Shown here in pieces: positions 19,800-28,900 of a stretch of DNA of 64,000 bases (position 1 is the stretch's first letter; every line of letters starts with the position of its first letter). The position numbers were made by a program, and so were the translations under genes. The notes below the pieces were generated by a model that saw only the letters and a list, made by a program, of their open reading frames with translations, was not told the origin of the DNA and did not search any database. Origin of the DNA: Agaricicola taiwanensis (GTDB lineage Bacteria; Pseudomonadota; Alphaproteobacteria; Rhizobiales; Methylopilaceae); assembly GCF_014635245.1 (NCBI RefSeq), contig NZ_BMCP01000002.1, positions 558,001 through 622,000 on the forward strand, in the 5' to 3' direction.

Positions 19800-20783
19800 T
19801 CATCCCCAGATGTCGGGTGAAGGAGGATGCATCAGACTGTCCTCGAATCTGATGCCGCCGGGCCGATCGGCGCTCAGGAGCAGCGGCCCATCAAGGTCGA
19901 TGAAGCGCGCCGTCTGCGCGAGGAGGAAGGCGGGCGCCATGGCAAGCGAAGTCGCCAGCATGCAGCCGACCATGACCTGCAGCCCCGCCGCCTCGGCGTC
20001 CTTCTGAAGCGCCAGCGCTTCGGTGAGACCTCCGGTCTTGTCGAGCTTGATGTTGATGGCGTCATACTTGCCCGACAGTTTGGATAGGCCGGCCCGATCG
20101 TGAGCGCTTTCGTCAGCGCATACAGGCACCGGCCGCCGCAGGCTCATCAGGGCGTCGTCCTCGGTGGCGGGCAGAGGCTGCTCGATCAGGATGACCCCGG
20201 CGGCGGCGCAGGCGGTCAGATTTTGTTCAAGCAGGGCGCCGGTCCAGCCTTCATTGGCATCGACGATGAGTTCCGCCTTTGGCGCGGCCTTGCGGATGGC
20301 GGCGATGCGCTCCGGGTCACCGGCTGCGCCGAGCTTGACCTTGAGCAGCGGCCGATGCGCGGCCTTTGCCGCGGCTTCCGCCATCTCATCCGGTGTGCCG
20401 AGACTGAGCGTGTAGGCGGTGGTGCGCGGCTGCGGCTCGGGCAATCCCGCGAGCGACCACGCCGGTTTTCCGGACAGCTTGGCTTCGAGATCCCAGAAGG
20501 CGCAGTCGAGGGCATTTCGTGCGGCGCCTGACGGCAGCGTCTTTTGCAACTCGTTCCGCGTCATGCCGTCCGCAACGGCCTGGGCGAGCCCCAGAATGTC
20601 GGCGGCGGTACCCTCGACCGTTTCGCCATAGCGCGCGTAGGGAACGCATTCCCCTCGGCCGATGTGGGTTCCGTCGCTGATCTCGGCCACCACGACCACC
20701 GCCTCCGTCTTGGAGCCGCGGGCGATGGTGAAGCGGCCGGCGATGGGCCACCGCTCTGTCCGGATGGAAAGCCGCCGTGTCAT
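19800..20783 (-). CDS. dgcA: N-acetyl-D-glutamate racemase DgcA / dipeptide epimerase-type enolase-superfamily enzyme
   Basis: The 327-residue member of the enolase superfamily has a two-domain layout: an N-terminal capping domain and a TIM barrel. Active-site elements are KVK (about 147-149), the metal ligand in VDANEGW (about 174), IEQPLP, CADES (about 221-225) and the second lysine in NIKLDKTGG (about 246). This set is shared by L-Ala-D/L-Glu epimerases and by DgcA, which racemises N-acetyl-D-glutamate. DgcA is preferred because the gene overlaps (ATGA) a DUF1611/DgcN gene, the known partner. Without that neighbour, dipeptide epimerase would be the default call. Confidence 0.85.
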   Translation of the reverse strand: MTRRLSIRTERWPIAGRFTIARGSKTEAVVVVAEISDGTHIGRGECVPYARYGETVEGTAADILGLAQAVADGMTRNELQKTLPSGAARNALDCAFWDLEAKLSGKPAWSLAGLPEPQPRTTAYTLSLGTPDEMAEAAAKAAHRPLLKVKLGAAGDPERIAAIRKAAPKAELIVDANEGWTGALLEQNLTACAAAGVILIEQPLPATEDDALMSLRRPVPVCADESAHDRAGLSKLSGKYDAINIKLDKTGGLTEALALQKDAEAAGLQVMVGCMLATSLAMAPAFLLAQTARFIDLDGPLLLSADRPGGIRFEDSLMHPPSPDIWG

Positions 20784-21796
20784 GATGTGCCGAATTCCTT
20801 GTGGAGCCGGTCGACGATGGGCTCCACACCAAAGCGTACGGGGTCGCAGGCGGGCAGGCCATGAGCCTCGCCAACATCAGCGAGCATGGCTTGCGCTGCG
20901 GCCTCATCCAGCGCCGAGGTGTTGATGGCGATCCCGATGCAGCGGATGGCAGGATTGGTGAGCTTGCCGCACTGAATGGTGAGGTCGATCACCTCCTGTA
21001 TGGACGGCAACGGGTGAGACACCCCGCGCATGGTGGTGCGGGTGGGTTCATGACACACCACGAAGGCATCGGGCTGGCTGCCATGGAGGAGGCCCAACGT
21101 CACACCGGCAAAAGAGGGGTGGAAGAGGGAGCCCTGGCCTTCGACGACATCCCAGTGCCGAGGGTCGTCCGCTTCCGGACTGATCCATTCGGCGGCGCCG
21201 GAAATGAAATCGGCCACTACAGCGTCGACGGCCGCTCCCCTTCCGGAGATGAACACACCTGTTTGTCCCGTGGCCCGAAAATCCGCATCATAGCCCCGGT
21301 TGCGCATGGCGGTTTCCAGCGCCAGCGCCGTATATTTCTTCCCCACGGAGCAATCGGTGCCAACGGTCAGGAGGCGCATTCCGCTCCGTTTGGTGCCTTT
21401 GCCGGTGGCGAAGCGCTGTGGCGGGTGGCGGGCGTCGAAAAGCTGCCGCCCATTGGCCTCCGCCGCCTCGGCGATGGCCGGCACCTCCTTCAATCGCATA
21501 TGCAGGCCGCTGGCGACGTCCAGCCCCGCGTTCAGCGCTTCCACGATGGCGCCGATCCAGCTGTCGGGGAGCACGCCTCCGGCGTTGACCACACCGATGA
21601 TCATGGTGCGGGCGCCCAGCGCCCGGGCGTCCATGATCGACAAATCCTGCAATCCGACATCCGCTTTGCAGCCCGGCAGCCGATGTTGACCGACGCACCA
21701 GTCCCGCCGCCAGTCAACGATGCCCGCCGCGGTCTTCACCGCGAGCTGGTCCGGCGCGTCACCCAGGAAAAGCAGGTAAGGCTTGGTGATGTCCAT
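20780..21796 (-). CDS. dgcN: D-glutamate N-acetyltransferase DgcN (DUF1611)
   Basis: The 338-residue protein has the DUF1611 features: N-terminal PYLLFLGDAPDQLAVKTAAG, then GVVNAGG, and a P-loop-like GTDCSVGKKYTALAL near the middle, followed by ATGQTGVFI and VVEGQGSLFHPSF. DgcN acetylates D-glutamate in a D-amino-acid catabolic route; DgcA then converts the product to N-acetyl-L-glutamate. ATG 21796 (MDITKPYL) is chosen over a start 14 codons upstream because it begins the conserved domain. It is first in a two-gene operon with dgcA. Confidence 0.86.
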   Translation of the reverse strand: MDITKPYLLFLGDAPDQLAVKTAAGIVDWRRDWCVGQHRLPGCKADVGLQDLSIMDARALGARTMIIGVVNAGGVLPDSWIGAIVEALNAGLDVASGLHMRLKEVPAIAEAAEANGRQLFDARHPPQRFATGKGTKRSGMRLLTVGTDCSVGKKYTALALETAMRNRGYDADFRATGQTGVFISGRGAAVDAVVADFISGAAEWISPEADDPRHWDVVEGQGSLFHPSFAGVTLGLLHGSQPDAFVVCHEPTRTTMRGVSHPLPSIQEVIDLTIQCGKLTNPAIRCIGIAINTSALDEAAAQAMLADVGEAHGLPACDPVRFGVEPIVDRLHKEFGTS

Positions 21797-21902
21797 GAGG
21801 TCCGTCCCACTGTTGTGTGTAAGGCATAGCATGGGCATTTCGTTCGAACCAACCGAACGCTGCTCGACAATAAACCCATACCTCCGCTAGGGATGAAGGC
21901 GG

Positions 21903-23057
21903 ATGAACCAGGATTCGACCCAGTCCCGTGCAGAACCCTCGCTCGCCATCGAGCCAGGGAAGGATGCGCTCGTTCTGCGCGCCGATGGCGATTGGACGAA
22001 AACGGCCGCGCGGGATCTGGAGCAGATGGCCGATGAGGCGTCCTCGCATCTGGCCCAGGCGTCAAACGTCGTTCTCGATCTCGATCAGCTCGACCGTATG
22101 GATTCAGTCGGCGCCATCATGCTGGGGCGGCTTCTTCACGATGCGGAGGGAGCTGGGGCCTCAATCACCGTGCGCGGGGCGAGCAAGGAGCAGGAGACGC
22201 TGATCGAATCCGCCCAGCGGACACAGGCTCTTCCTGAGCCAAAGCGGGGGGGCGGATCCATCGTTGATGTCCTGGAGGACATCGGCCACGGCGTCGTCGG
22301 CGCGTTCAGCGATGTCAAGGCGAGCGTCGGCTTTCTGGGCTCGATCGTGGCTGGCATGGGTGGCGTGCTCCTGCGTCCCCGCACGTTCCGCGGAACATCT
22401 GTGGTGTTCCATCTGGAGCAGGTCGCTTTCCGCTCGTTGCCGATCATCGGCCTCATCTCCTTCGTTGTCGGCGCGATCGTCTCCCAGCAATCCATTTTTC
22501 AGCTGCGCGGGTTTGGCGCCGAGATCTTCGTGGTGGATCTCATCGGCATCCTCACCGTGCGCGAGCTTGGCGTGCTACTGACGGCCATCATGATGGCGGG
22601 ACGGTCGGGCAGCGCCTTCACCGCCGAAATCGGCTCCATGAAAATGCGCGAGGAGATCGATGCCCTGCGCACCATGGCGCTCGATCCCATCGCTGTCCTG
22701 GTTCTGCCGCGCCTCTTCGCGTTGGTGATCGGGCTCACCTTGATGGCCTTCATGGCCTCCTTGTTCTCGATCCTTGGGGGCGGCGTCGTCGCCTGGATCT
22801 ACGGTAACATCAGCCCGGAAATCTTTCTTAACCGGCTCAAGGAGACGCTGACCGTCTCCAGTTTCATGGTCGGCATCATCAAGGCGCCTTTCATGGGCAT
22901 CGTTATCGGCATCATCGCCACCGTCGAAGGCTTGCGTGTGGAGGGCTCAGCCGAGTCGCTCGGCCAGCGCACCACCGCCTCCGTGGTGAAGGCGATTTTC
23001 GTCGTGATCGTACTCGACGGCCTCTTTGCCATGTTCTTCGCGGCTCTCGGATGGTGA
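21903..23057 (+). CDS. mlaE: MlaE-family lipid ABC transporter permease with N-terminal STAS domain
   Basis: The 384-residue protein carries an N-terminal STAS domain (about 15-100, with NVVLDLDQLDRMDSVGA) fused to the MlaE permease (about 125-384). MlaE landmarks are SLPIIGLISFVVGAIVSQQ, ELGVLLTAIMMAGRSGSAFTAEI and MKMREEIDALRTM, with about five TM helices. In E. coli the STAS function is a separate protein (MlaB); the fusion is common in other groups. It is first gene of a four-gene operon that trafficks phospholipid across the envelope. Confidence 0.94.
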   Translation: MNQDSTQSRAEPSLAIEPGKDALVLRADGDWTKTAARDLEQMADEASSHLAQASNVVLDLDQLDRMDSVGAIMLGRLLHDAEGAGASITVRGASKEQETLIESAQRTQALPEPKRGGGSIVDVLEDIGHGVVGAFSDVKASVGFLGSIVAGMGGVLLRPRTFRGTSVVFHLEQVAFRSLPIIGLISFVVGAIVSQQSIFQLRGFGAEIFVVDLIGILTVRELGVLLTAIMMAGRSGSAFTAEIGSMKMREEIDALRTMALDPIAVLVLPRLFALVIGLTLMAFMASLFSILGGGVVAWIYGNISPEIFLNRLKETLTVSSFMVGIIKAPFMGIVIGIIATVEGLRVEGSAESLGQRTTASVVKAIFVVIVLDGLFAMFFAALGW

Positions 23058-23827
23058 CCGTGGCGCAGACGGGCGAGACCATCATCAAAGTGCGCGACCT
23101 GGCCGTGGGCTTTGACGACCGGCTCGTCATCGATGGCCTCGATCTTGACCTTTTCCGCGGTGAGATCCTTGGCGTCGTCGGGGGCTCGGGCTCGGGAAAG
23201 TCGGTGTCGCTGCGCGCCATTGTCGGTCTTTTGCCCAAGCGGCGCGGCAGCATCGAGATTTTCGGCGTCGATGTGGATGAAGCCAAGGAGATCGAGCGCA
23301 GGGCGCTGGAACGCCGCTGGGGCATCCTGTTCCAGCAGGGTGCGCTTTTTTCCTCCATGACCGTGCAGCAGAACGTCGAGATGCCGCTGCGCGAGCATAC
23401 CGATCTCAGCCCTGCGCTGCGTGAGGAGATCGCGCGGTACAAGATCGCGCTCGTGGGACTCAAGCCGGAGGCCGCCAGCCGGTTCCCGTCCGAACTTTCC
23501 GGCGGCATGATCAAGCGCGCGGCGCTGGCCCGCGCTTTGGCGCTTGATCCGGAAATCGTTTTCCTGGATGAGCCCACGTCGGGTCTCGATCCGATCAGTG
23601 CGGGCGATTTCGATGAACTCTTGTTGACCCTGCGGGAGGCTTTGGGGCTCACCGTTTATATGGTAACCCACGACATCGACAGCCTTGTGCGGATCACTGA
23701 TCGCATCGCTGCGCTCGGCGAAGGGAAGATGCTTGCCACCGGGCCCATTGCTGACATGCGTAAATCTGAACAACCCTGGATCAAGACCTACTTCCGGGGC
23801 CCGCGTGCTCGTGCGGCGGGTGTGTGA
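23051..23827 (+). CDS. mlaF: Lipid ABC transporter ATP-binding protein MlaF
   Basis: The 258-residue ATPase overlaps mlaE by 7 bases. It has Walker A GGSGSGKS, Q-loop LFQQGALFSSMTV (typical of MlaF), signature LSGGMIKRAALARAL with the MlaF-type GGM, Walker B IVFLDEPTSGLD and H-loop VTHD. It powers the MlaE permease at the inner membrane. Confidence 0.95.
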   Translation: MVTVAQTGETIIKVRDLAVGFDDRLVIDGLDLDLFRGEILGVVGGSGSGKSVSLRAIVGLLPKRRGSIEIFGVDVDEAKEIERRALERRWGILFQQGALFSSMTVQQNVEMPLREHTDLSPALREEIARYKIALVGLKPEAASRFPSELSGGMIKRAALARALALDPEIVFLDEPTSGLDPISAGDFDELLLTLREALGLTVYMVTHDIDSLVRITDRIAALGEGKMLATGPIADMRKSEQPWIKTYFRGPRARAAGV

Positions 23828-23847
23828 GTGATGACAGGACGTAATTG

Positions 23848-25158
23848 ATGGAAACCCGCGCCAATCACGCTCTCATCGGTCTCTTCACGCTTGCCGTCGT
23901 CCTTTGCGGGTTCGGCTTTGTGTGGTGGTTCGCCGGAGCGGCCGATTCCGGCCAGCGCAACGCCTATAACGTGATCTTTCAGGGGTCCGTCTCGGGTCTG
24001 ACGCGGGGTTCCGGCGTGCTGTTCAACGGCATCCGGGTGGGCGAGGTGGTGAGCCTCGCGCTCGATCCGCAGAATCCGCAGCGTGTGACGGCCCGCATCA
24101 CCACCGAGCCCACGACGCCTATTCGAACGGATACCAAGGCACGGCTTGAATATCAGGGCCTGACCGGTGTCGCGGCGATCCAGCTTGAAGGTGGCAAGAC
24201 GGATGCGCCGGTGCTGGCCACCAGCAGCAGCGAGCCGGGCGTCATCATCGCTGAACGTTCCGCCGTTCAGGACCTTCTGGAAGGCGCGCGCAAGGTCATG
24301 ACGCGCGCCGATGGCATCATGGCGACGGTGGAGGAATTCATCGTCGAGGCGCGCCAGCCGCTGACCAACTCGCTGAACAATGTGGAGCGCTTCACGACGG
24401 CCGTGGCCGGCAATTCCGACCAGATCGATCGCTTCCTGCGGGCGACCGGCGATGCCGCCACCCGCATCACGGAACTGGCAGGCCGGCTGGAAGGCCTGAC
24501 CGATGACCTGCGTAACATCGTGCAGGCGGTTAATCCGCAGGAAGTTGACGCCATCGTCGGCAACTTCCAGACCTTTTCCGATGGCCTTGCCAAGGCTGCG
24601 CCGCGCATCGATTCGATCTCCGCCGACGCCTCCGCCGTGACCCGTGACATCCGGGAAGTGACGGGCCGGCTGCAGAACACCTTCACTCATGTGGATCGTG
24701 TGATCGCGGCGGTCGATGCGGACCAGGTGCGCAGCACGGTCAACAGCTTCTCATCTTTTGCCCGCACGCTGGAATCCAACCGAGGCAATGTCGACGACAT
24801 CGTGGAGGACGCGCGTGAACTGACAGAGCGTCTCAACGAGGCCTCGAAAAGGCTCGACAGCATTCTGGAAGGTGCGGATTCACTCATCGGCAGCAATGGC
24901 CAGGGCGGCGGCTTCGGTGAGTTTACCGAGACGGCGAAGGCCATCCGGATCCTCGCCGAGAACCTCGATGAGCGCACGCAGCTCTTGTCGCGCGACATCT
25001 CCGGCTTCACCGGTCGCGGGCTGCGCCAGATTGATGCCTTCACCAGCCAGGGCACCCGGACGCTGACGGAAATTGAGCGTGTGCTGCGTTCGTTCGAGCG
25101 GAATCCGCGCCAGTTTCTCTTCGGCGGGTCCAGCATCCCCGAGTTTAGGGGCCGTTGA
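23848..25158 (+). CDS. mlaD: MCE-domain lipid-binding protein (MlaD family)
   Basis: The 436-residue protein has one N-terminal TM anchor (about 7-28), then an MCE domain (about 36-115) with FQGSVSGLTRGSGVLFNGIRVGEV and LEYQGLTGVAAIQLEGG. A long helical C-terminal region (about 150-400) of repeated amphipathic segments follows. That is much longer than E. coli MlaD (about 180 residues) and nearer to the extended MCE proteins that form tubes or needles across the periplasm. ATG 23848 is preceded by AGGA; a TTG three bases upstream is less likely. Third gene of the operon. Confidence 0.92.
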   Translation: METRANHALIGLFTLAVVLCGFGFVWWFAGAADSGQRNAYNVIFQGSVSGLTRGSGVLFNGIRVGEVVSLALDPQNPQRVTARITTEPTTPIRTDTKARLEYQGLTGVAAIQLEGGKTDAPVLATSSSEPGVIIAERSAVQDLLEGARKVMTRADGIMATVEEFIVEARQPLTNSLNNVERFTTAVAGNSDQIDRFLRATGDAATRITELAGRLEGLTDDLRNIVQAVNPQEVDAIVGNFQTFSDGLAKAAPRIDSISADASAVTRDIREVTGRLQNTFTHVDRVIAAVDADQVRSTVNSFSSFARTLESNRGNVDDIVEDARELTERLNEASKRLDSILEGADSLIGSNGQGGGFGEFTETAKAIRILAENLDERTQLLSRDISGFTGRGLRQIDAFTSQGTRTLTEIERVLRSFERNPRQFLFGGSSIPEFRGR

Positions 25159-25216
25159 GGACAACGATGATTTGCAATCGCGTATCAGTCAGTCAGACGA
25201 GCAGAAAGAGGGCATC

Positions 25217-25816
25217 GTGAGGGGTCGGGGAGCCGGAGTGAGAGTCGCGAGCGTGGCGCTGGCCGCATTTCTCCTTGGCGGATGCGCGCTGTTATCGACG
25301 CCTACGCCGCCCGACACATATACGCTGACCGCGCCGAGCTTCACCAAATCCTCGCGTGCACCCCGTGGCCTTCTCGTCATCGCCCAGCCGACGGCGATCT
25401 CCGCAATCGACAGTGAGCGCATCGTCGCGAGACCGGCGACAGGGGAGATCACCTATGTGCAGGAGTCGCAGTGGTCTGACGGACTGACCCGGCTGCTGCA
25501 GGCGCGGATCCTGGAATCCTTTGAGAATGCCAGTCGGCTGTCGGCGGTTGGCCGGGTTGGCGATCGCCTGAGCTCGGATTTTCAGCTGGCGACAGACGTG
25601 CGTTCCTTCGAAGTGGATGCGGGCAGCGGCATGGCTGTGGTTGAGATTTCCGCCAAGATCATCAATGAGCGGAATGGGCGTATCGCAGCCGGCAAGATCT
25701 TCCGTGGAACGGCACCTGTCGGAGCCATCAACGGCGCTGAAGCCTCACGCGCGCTGGACACGGCCCTTCACCAGGTGCTCCGCGATCTGGTTGAATGGAC
25801 CACCAGCCGGATCTGA
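25217..25816 (+). CDS. ABC-type transport auxiliary lipoprotein (PqiC/YmbA-like)
   Basis: The 199-residue precursor has a signal peptide and lipobox LLGGC (Cys near residue 24), so it is a lipoprotein, probably outer-membrane. The mature part has PDTYTLTAP near the start and SQWSDGLTRLLQARILESFENA, typical of the DUF330/ABC auxiliary lipoprotein family that works with MCE transporters. The start is GTG 25217 behind AAAGAGGG. Fourth and last gene of the operon, followed by a terminator. Confidence 0.9.
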   Translation: MRGRGAGVRVASVALAAFLLGGCALLSTPTPPDTYTLTAPSFTKSSRAPRGLLVIAQPTAISAIDSERIVARPATGEITYVQESQWSDGLTRLLQARILESFENASRLSAVGRVGDRLSSDFQLATDVRSFEVDAGSGMAVVEISAKIINERNGRIAAGKIFRGTAPVGAINGAEASRALDTALHQVLRDLVEWTTSRI

Positions 25817-25833
25817 GAGATATGGCGTGATTT

Positions 25834-25866
25834 AGGGCGGGCTTCAGATCGAAGCTCGCCCTTTTT
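25834..25866 (+). terminator. Intrinsic terminator of the mla operon
   Basis: An imperfect stem (GGGCG, G bulge, GCTTC pairing with GAAGC, T bulge, CGCCC) spans 25835-25861, followed by TTTTT. Confidence 0.88.
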
Positions 25867-25945
25867 GCCGTCCAGGCATCGCCTTGCGCGAATGCCGGCC
25901 GAAAGGCGACGAGTTGGTGTCCGTGGAACGCGAGTGGGCTAACGA

Positions 25946-25973
25946 AAAAACGGGCGCCTGAGGCGCCCGTTTT
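25946..25973 (-). terminator. Terminator of the giant coiled-coil gene
   Basis: Stem CGGGCGCC (25951-25958), loop TGA, stem GGCGCCCG (25962-25969), flanked by AAAAAA on the left and TTTT on the right. It can work in both directions and lies just after the minus-strand gene's stop codon. Confidence 0.88.
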
Positions 25974-25985
25974 CTTTCAATTGGA

Positions 25986-28900
25986 TCAGTCGAACCTGCC
26001 GGCCGCATGGGCGAGCATGGTGTAGACCTTGCCCGTCTCGGACGTCAGGTAGCTCTGGCCGACCGAGGGGTCGCTGCCGTCGCGGGCAACCTCGTCGAGC
26101 AGGCGCTCGAATTCGCCGATGTAGCGTTCCACCGTGCGGCGGAATTCGCCGTCGGCCGCATATTTCTTGCGTACCTCGTCGAAGGTCTTCTGGCCCTGCA
26201 GCGTGTATAGGCGGCGGGTGAAGACATTGCGCTCGCCGCGGCGGTAGCGATCCCAGAGCTCCATCACCGCCTGATGATCAATCATGCGGGCGATGTCCAC
26301 CGACAGGCTGTCGAGCGACTCCAGTGCGAAGCGGACGTTTCGCTCGCCTGCCGGCTGCTTTGCCGGTGTGGGCGCCGGTGCCGGTGCCGGCGCGGCGTTG
26401 TTGTTGGCGAGCGGCTCGCGTGACGCGCGGGCAAGCAGGCCGGACAGCCAGCTGCCGTCCTCGTTGTCACTCTCGAAAGGTGACGGGCTGCGTGTCGGCA
26501 GCGGCTGAGGATTTGCCTCACGGGCGCGGTTCAGCGGAGCCGGTGCCGGAGTGGGGGCAGGTTGCTGTACGGCCGGCTTGGCACGCAGGTCTTCGGCAGC
26601 CTGCGAGGCCGACGCCACCGCTGCTGCATAGTCGACGCGGCGATTTTCCCCGACGTCATGCAGGCCGCCGTGGCGTGCCGCGATCTCCGTCAGCGCATTG
26701 AGTGCCTTCAGCTGATCAGACACGACGCGACGCATCGCGGCGGTGCTCTCCTCAGTCTCCTGCGGAAGAGCCATGATGCCCTTGCGGAGTTCGTCACGGG
26801 TCGTCTGCAACTCCGTCTGGATCGACGACGTCGTCATACGCATGTTCTTGGCGAGATCGCTGAAGCCGTCGTTGGCGCTGCGGAGCAGGGAGGTGACCTC
26901 ACCGATCGCCTGCTCATAGGTGCGGCGCAGAGCCTCTGTGGTCTTCTCACGCTCCTCGCCACTGGTGGCGCGGATCTTGTCGAAGCTTTCGGTGATAGCC
27001 CGCCCGGCTTCAGCGACTTCCTGGGCCATGCTTGAGGAGGCATTGCGGGCGCGGGTTTCGGCGCTCGACAGCGACTCGTCGATCAGGCGGACGAAGCCGC
27101 GCAGCAGGACATCGAGATCGTCGGTCTGAGAGGCGAGGCCGCTGGCAGTATCCTCCAGCGATTTCCTCCGGCTTTCCAGCGTGGATTCCAGACGCGCCTG
27201 GGATTCGTCGAGCGCGGTGCTCGCCTGACCGAGGGCGCGCCCCTGATCGTCGAGCCGGTCCGCGAGCTTGGAAACGTCCGCAAGCACCGAATTCGAGACC
27301 GTTTTGAGCGCAGCGATCTGTTCGCTGATCTGCGCGTTGGTGCGGTCACTGGTGCTGGCAACCGCCTCGACTGTGGCCTCCAGCGATTTGGTTCGTTCGC
27401 CGAGGCCAGCCTCGATAAGTACCAGGCTGTCACGGGCACGGGAGACGATGCCGGAGAGTTCGACGCTGGTGCGTCCAAGGCTTCCGAGCGTGTCGGAGAT
27501 GGAGCCCTTGAGATCCTCACCACTGGTCTTCAGATCGTCCACCAGCTTGCTGGTCTCGGCGCCGAAGGCCGTGGCCAGTTCTTCCGCAGCGTTGAGGAAG
27601 AGAGCGCGGGCTTCGCTGCCCCGGGCTGACAGAGCGTCGCCCAACCGGGTGCTGCTATCCTCGAAGGCGCGGATAACGGAGGCGCTGGTCTTCTGGAGGG
27701 TATCGCTCAGCTCTTCGCTGCGCTCGGTGATGCTGGTGATGAACTGGCCGCTGTTGTCATTGAGGACGCGTTCGATCTCCGCCGTCCGCTGGGTCAGCGT
27801 CGTGTTGATTTCACCGGTTCGGGCGGCCAGCGTCTCCAGCATACGGCCGCCGTTGTCATTCAGTACGCGTTCGATTTGAGCTGTCGTCTCGCCGAGAGCG
27901 GTGCCGATCTGTGCCGAACGTTCGGTGAGAAGTTCAACGAGACGGCCGCCGTTGTCATTGAGGACGCGCTCGATTTCCGCCGTGCGGTATCCAAGCGTCG
28001 AACCGATGTCGCCAGCGCGGGCGGTGAGGGTATCGACGACATCGCTGGAGAGCTTCTCCAGGGAGCGTTCGACTTCGCCGGCAGCGCCCTTGAGGGCGTC
28101 GGTGACATTCTGCACCTTGTCCGACAGGCGATCGGCGAGGGCCGTTCCCCGCGTCTCCAGATCGGCCGAGACGGTGTCGAGGCGGCCGACGACGACCATC
28201 TCGAAGCGTGCGGCACGACTGTCGAGACTTTCCGCGATCTCCATGGCCTTGGTGCCGAGGACGCGATTGACCTCCTCGGTCTTGCCGGCGAGCACATCGA
28301 TGACCTCGGTCGCCCGGCGGGTAACCTCATCGGCATAGTTCTGGGACTTGGCCGCCAGCGACTCGGTGATCATCTGCTCGCCGTCGTTGAGCGTGCGTGC
28401 GAGCTCGATGGTCCGCGTGGCCAGAACCTCGTTGAGGTTGTTGGCGCGGGCGTCCAGTCCGTCGTTCACTCGGGCCAGGCGGCCGTCCATGCTGTCGCCC
28501 ACGGAGCTGATCTTGTCGGTCAGCGAGCGCTCGAAATCCTCCAAGCGGTTCGACAGGGCCGACTCGATCTCGCGGGTGCGGTCGGTCAGGATGGTCTCCA
28601 GAGCGCGGGTGCGCTCGGCAACGGTGTCGCCGAGGGTGGCCGTGCGGGCCGCGAGCGATTCCATGATCGCGGCGCCGCGATTGCCCAGCACGTCTTCGGC
28701 GCGGCTGAAGTGATCCTCCAGGGTCGAGGAGAAGCCAACCATGTCGTGGCTGATGCGGTTGGCGAGCTCCATACCGCGTCCGCCGATGATGTGATCGAGC
28801 TCGCCGATCTTCATGGCAAGCAAGTCGTTCACCGAAGAGCCACGGGTGGTGATGCTCTCCGCGAGCTGCATGGTGCTCTCGACAATGGCGTCGTTGACCT

